From NCBI RefSeq assembly GCF_018991925.1, contig NW_024725521.1, positions 310,001 to 374,000 of the forward strand: a DNA stretch of 64,000 bases, written 5' to 3'. The stretch comes from Homarus americanus (Eukaryota > Arthropoda > Malacostraca > Decapoda > Nephropidae). Under the pieces are notes generated by a model. The model ran no database searches. It saw only the letters and a list, made by a program, of their open reading frames with translations, and had not been told where the DNA came from. Positions within the stretch are counted from its first letter, which is position 1, and every line of letters starts with the position of its first letter. Below are positions 61,740-64,000 of the stretch, piece by piece. Made by a program: the position numbers and the translations under genes.

Positions 61740-62700
61740 ATGTATCTTACTCTAATGAAAACTTTCTTATGTTCTATTACTAGCTGATGCAGCCACAATT
61801 TCATTATTGAGAAATATGAGGAATATTTAAATATGGTTTATTCTGTTACTCTTACTACAGAAACACATAATGCCTGCCAGGCTGGTTTGGTAAGATGCTA
61901 CTCAAAAATATTTTTGACAAATATACACACAAAAAAGAGAGGGGGTCAGTCTTTAGAGTTTATCCATAAGCAGAAAATTTGTGAAATAATTTACTTTTCA
62001 AATTATTTCTCTATAGAGATAAGTACAGTGCCTGTATATGGAATGTGTTCCTAGTAAGTGCACAATTTTATGAATGTTATTTATTGGGCATCCTCATGTA
62101 TTAGTAGATTGGTGGTCCATTTTCTGACGTGATAAAAATCATGAGTGAATCTGAAGAGAACGTCAATGCTTACAGTGTATGTGCGTATGCCACATGTTTC
62201 TCCAACATATTAAACTACCACTAATATTTAATTTGATCAAAATGTTGTGTGTTGTACACGGGCAATGATAATGTGCTTAAACTTCTTCATACATGCCCTT
62301 CATATATCATTAAAACTCCATTGTCATCTATTTGGCAAGACAACCCTACTATAAAGATTGAGACATTTTCTTTTATTAAACACTCGACTAACTTCCTTTT
62401 CTTGAATGTATCATCTTGTTACCTTATTTGTTTCGCTAGACAATTTGTGAAGCAACACAGCTCATTTAAGTGTTAAACTGTTTTAACACTAATATTTCCT
62501 CTAAGCACTATTAATATTTGCAAATTATTATTTTCAATACAAATCCATTATTGTATATAAATTTGTACCAAAGAACATTTGTTTGTCTTTGACAGTAGCA
62601 TTAGTATGTATAGCCATACCAGCTTACACAAGTTAAAACATCCGAGTGTTTCGGGTGACCAAGGGAGTAATGGACAATGGTGATGATGAGGATTAAGAAA
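61740..62700. other. No gene recognised
   Basis: AT-rich spacer between the repeat-rich zone and the 3' end of the DNMT1 gene. ORFs at 61833 and 62249 have no known features. Confidence 0.5.
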
Positions 62701-62724
62701 ACTTAATTTATAATAATATAATAC

Positions 62725-62730
62725 TTTAAT
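62725..62730 (-). terminator. Candidate DNMT1 polyadenylation signal
   Basis: ATTAAA on the - strand, about 250 bases after the stop codon. No AATAAA is seen closer. Confidence 0.3.
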
Positions 62731-62977
62731 TGACTCCTCACTATATACAGTATGGCATGCAGGTTTATGTTTAGGAATTTATAAAACTCGAGCCTAAAAT
62801 ATATATTCATAAAAAATACTATCATAAAAATCTAAACAGGTCATAAAAATTTTAACACTAAAGTACTGTACCCTAAATATTTCTCCTCAATACAAGATAA
62901 TACAGAACTGAACTAAATTTTAGATTTCTAATAAAAGAAGAAATTATGATATACATGTTATCCCCAACTTGATACCA

Positions 62978-63097
62978 TTATTCTACATCCAGTTTTACAA
63001 CTCCAAACTTTTCAGAATTCCTTTCCTTTGCTCCTAAACAGTTTCGAATTTCTAGTCCTATTGCACGTGCCATTGGTGGTGGCACTGCGTTTCCAAT
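62978..63097 (-). CDS. DNMT1, last coding exon (gene continues beyond the right edge)
   Basis: On the - strand, after the acceptor ttttttccccag, 39 codons run to TAA. The exon opens with [17 protein letters not shown], motif X of cytosine-5 DNA methyltransferases, in the form seen in maintenance methyltransferase DNMT1 and unlike DNMT2 or DNMT3. The Gln usually before this motif must lie in the previous exon, outside the window. It ends with a short basic/acidic tail ([16 protein letters not shown]). DNMT1 copies CpG methylation after replication. The call rests on one short exon but on a very characteristic motif with the correct exon boundary. Confidence 0.85.
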   Translation of the reverse strand: MGNAVPPPMARAIGLEIRNCLGAKERNSEKFGVVKLDVE

Positions 63098-64000
63098 CTG
63101 GGGAAAAAACATATACAGTATGTACTATTGATTTTTTATAACCAAGTACACATGCACAATTATGTTCAAAAGTCACATCCAGGCTGTGATCCCTGTGAAT
63201 CCCAAAACAATAAATTTTAATTATGCAATGATACCCTCCATCCTGTCAACAGATGCAGTATAGCGATGTGAGTTGCAGGGGTGAGAGGGGAGACTACTAA
63301 GGAGTTAGCAGTGCATTATTATTTATATACTGAGGATAGAAGTGATTTTAAGGGAGGATAAATTGGCACCAACATGTCACACAATGTTGGTAGTTAACAC
63401 AGGTTGTGTCAGTGGTCAGAGTTATTTAAAGTGACACAGAACCCCACCTCACCTGCTTTCCTCTCCCAGCTTAAAAGTCGAGTGACTCGCAATACACAGA
63501 AGTAATAGAACACAACATAAAAATAATGATGAAAATAGAATTCAAACTATAATCAGCACCTAAGACACCATAAGCTAATCTCTTGGACACCCAAGACAAC
63601 ACCTTGGTCACCTAAGACACTGTAGGTGTCGATTTATCATCCCTTAAAATCACTTTATCCTCAGTATGTATACTGTATAAATAAAAATGCACTGCTGACT
63701 CCTTAGTAACCTCCCCTCTCACCCCTACAACACACAACACTGTGTAGCATCTATTGACAGGACGGCACATCTTTGTATGCTGACTCGAATTCACTGTTTT
63801 GGGATTCACAGGGTTCACAGCCTGGATACAAATTCTGAATGTGACTGTACAGTCACAAGCAAAAGTACCTTTTCCTCTTAACATACAAGCAAACTCAAAT
63901 TGTTAAAATTAGACTCAAAAGCTGTCTCGGCTGTAATTTTAAAACTGTAGATAGTGGTCGTAAAGTGAGAGTACCTCCCCTCGACGTCAGCAATATACTT
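63098..64000 (-). other. DNMT1 last intron, incomplete
   Basis: Contains an inverted repeat (63171-63846). No further coding exon is recognised before the window ends. Confidence 0.6.
63171..63846. repeat. Large inverted repeat in the DNMT1 intron
   Basis: Arms of about 200-235 bp (63171-63374 and 63611-63846) are inverted: for example AGTCACATCCAGGCTGTGA against the right arm, and GGTGAGAGGGGAG against CTCCCCTCTCACC. The loop is about 235 bases. It could be a foldback element or an inverted duplication. Confidence 0.75.

Overview
This is a stretch of animal nuclear genome. It most likely comes from an arthropod and probably from a decapod crustacean. Three signs point that way: genes are split by GT-AG introns of 0.2-11 kb; microsatellites, minisatellites and DNA-transposon relics are very dense; and short CCTAA runs (the arthropod telomere motif TTAGG) are scattered about. 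The species assignment is inference. There are no bacterial features.

Three cellular genes can be supported. (1) A GLIS1/GLIS3-type Krueppel-like zinc-finger transcription factor lies on the + strand in five coding exons (16044-30038, about 705 residues). It has five tandem C2H2 fingers and a C-terminal PPxY motif. (2) FICD, the ER Fic-domain AMP-transferase/de-AMPylase, lies on the + strand in six coding exons (35069-49779, about 624 residues). It has a membrane anchor, TPRs, an inhibitory-helix glutamate, a complete Fic loop and an unusual acidic tail of about 170 residues. (3) The last coding exon of a DNMT1-type cytosine-5 methyltransferase lies on the - strand (62978-63097), with the rest of that gene beyond the right edge. 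FICD and DNMT1 are convergent. No functional link among the three is implied.

Layout. 0-15 kb: gene-poor, with a dispersed repeat in opposite orientations at both ends of the first 9.5 kb, a 1.75-kb 25-bp minisatellite, a single-exon ORF with an adenain-like cysteine-protease signature, a hairpin-rich small element, several minisatellites and a decayed - strand LINE with an RNase H domain. 15-32.5 kb: GLIS gene, with a TATA box upstream and a probable long 3' UTR. 32.5-35 kb: THAP-domain relics, a LINE 3' end and a - strand TATA promoter. 35-50 kb: FICD, whose introns hold a foldback element, two TTAA-flanked piggyBac-like MITEs on either side of exon 2, a nest of four palindromic elements, a LINE tail and a Tigger/CENP-B-like transposon. 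50-62 kb: a transposon graveyard with a hAT relic, a 3.4-kb satellite of about 325-bp units that switches orientation once, several Tigger derivatives and a LINE with an FADD box. 62-64 kb: the DNMT1 3' end and an intronic hairpin.

The least expected item is the adenain-like protease ORF at 4749-5282. Its His/Asp/Gln/Cys spacing matches adenovirus-type proteases, which suggests a relic of a Polinton/adintovirus-like element. All assignments come from reading the sequence; no database search was run.
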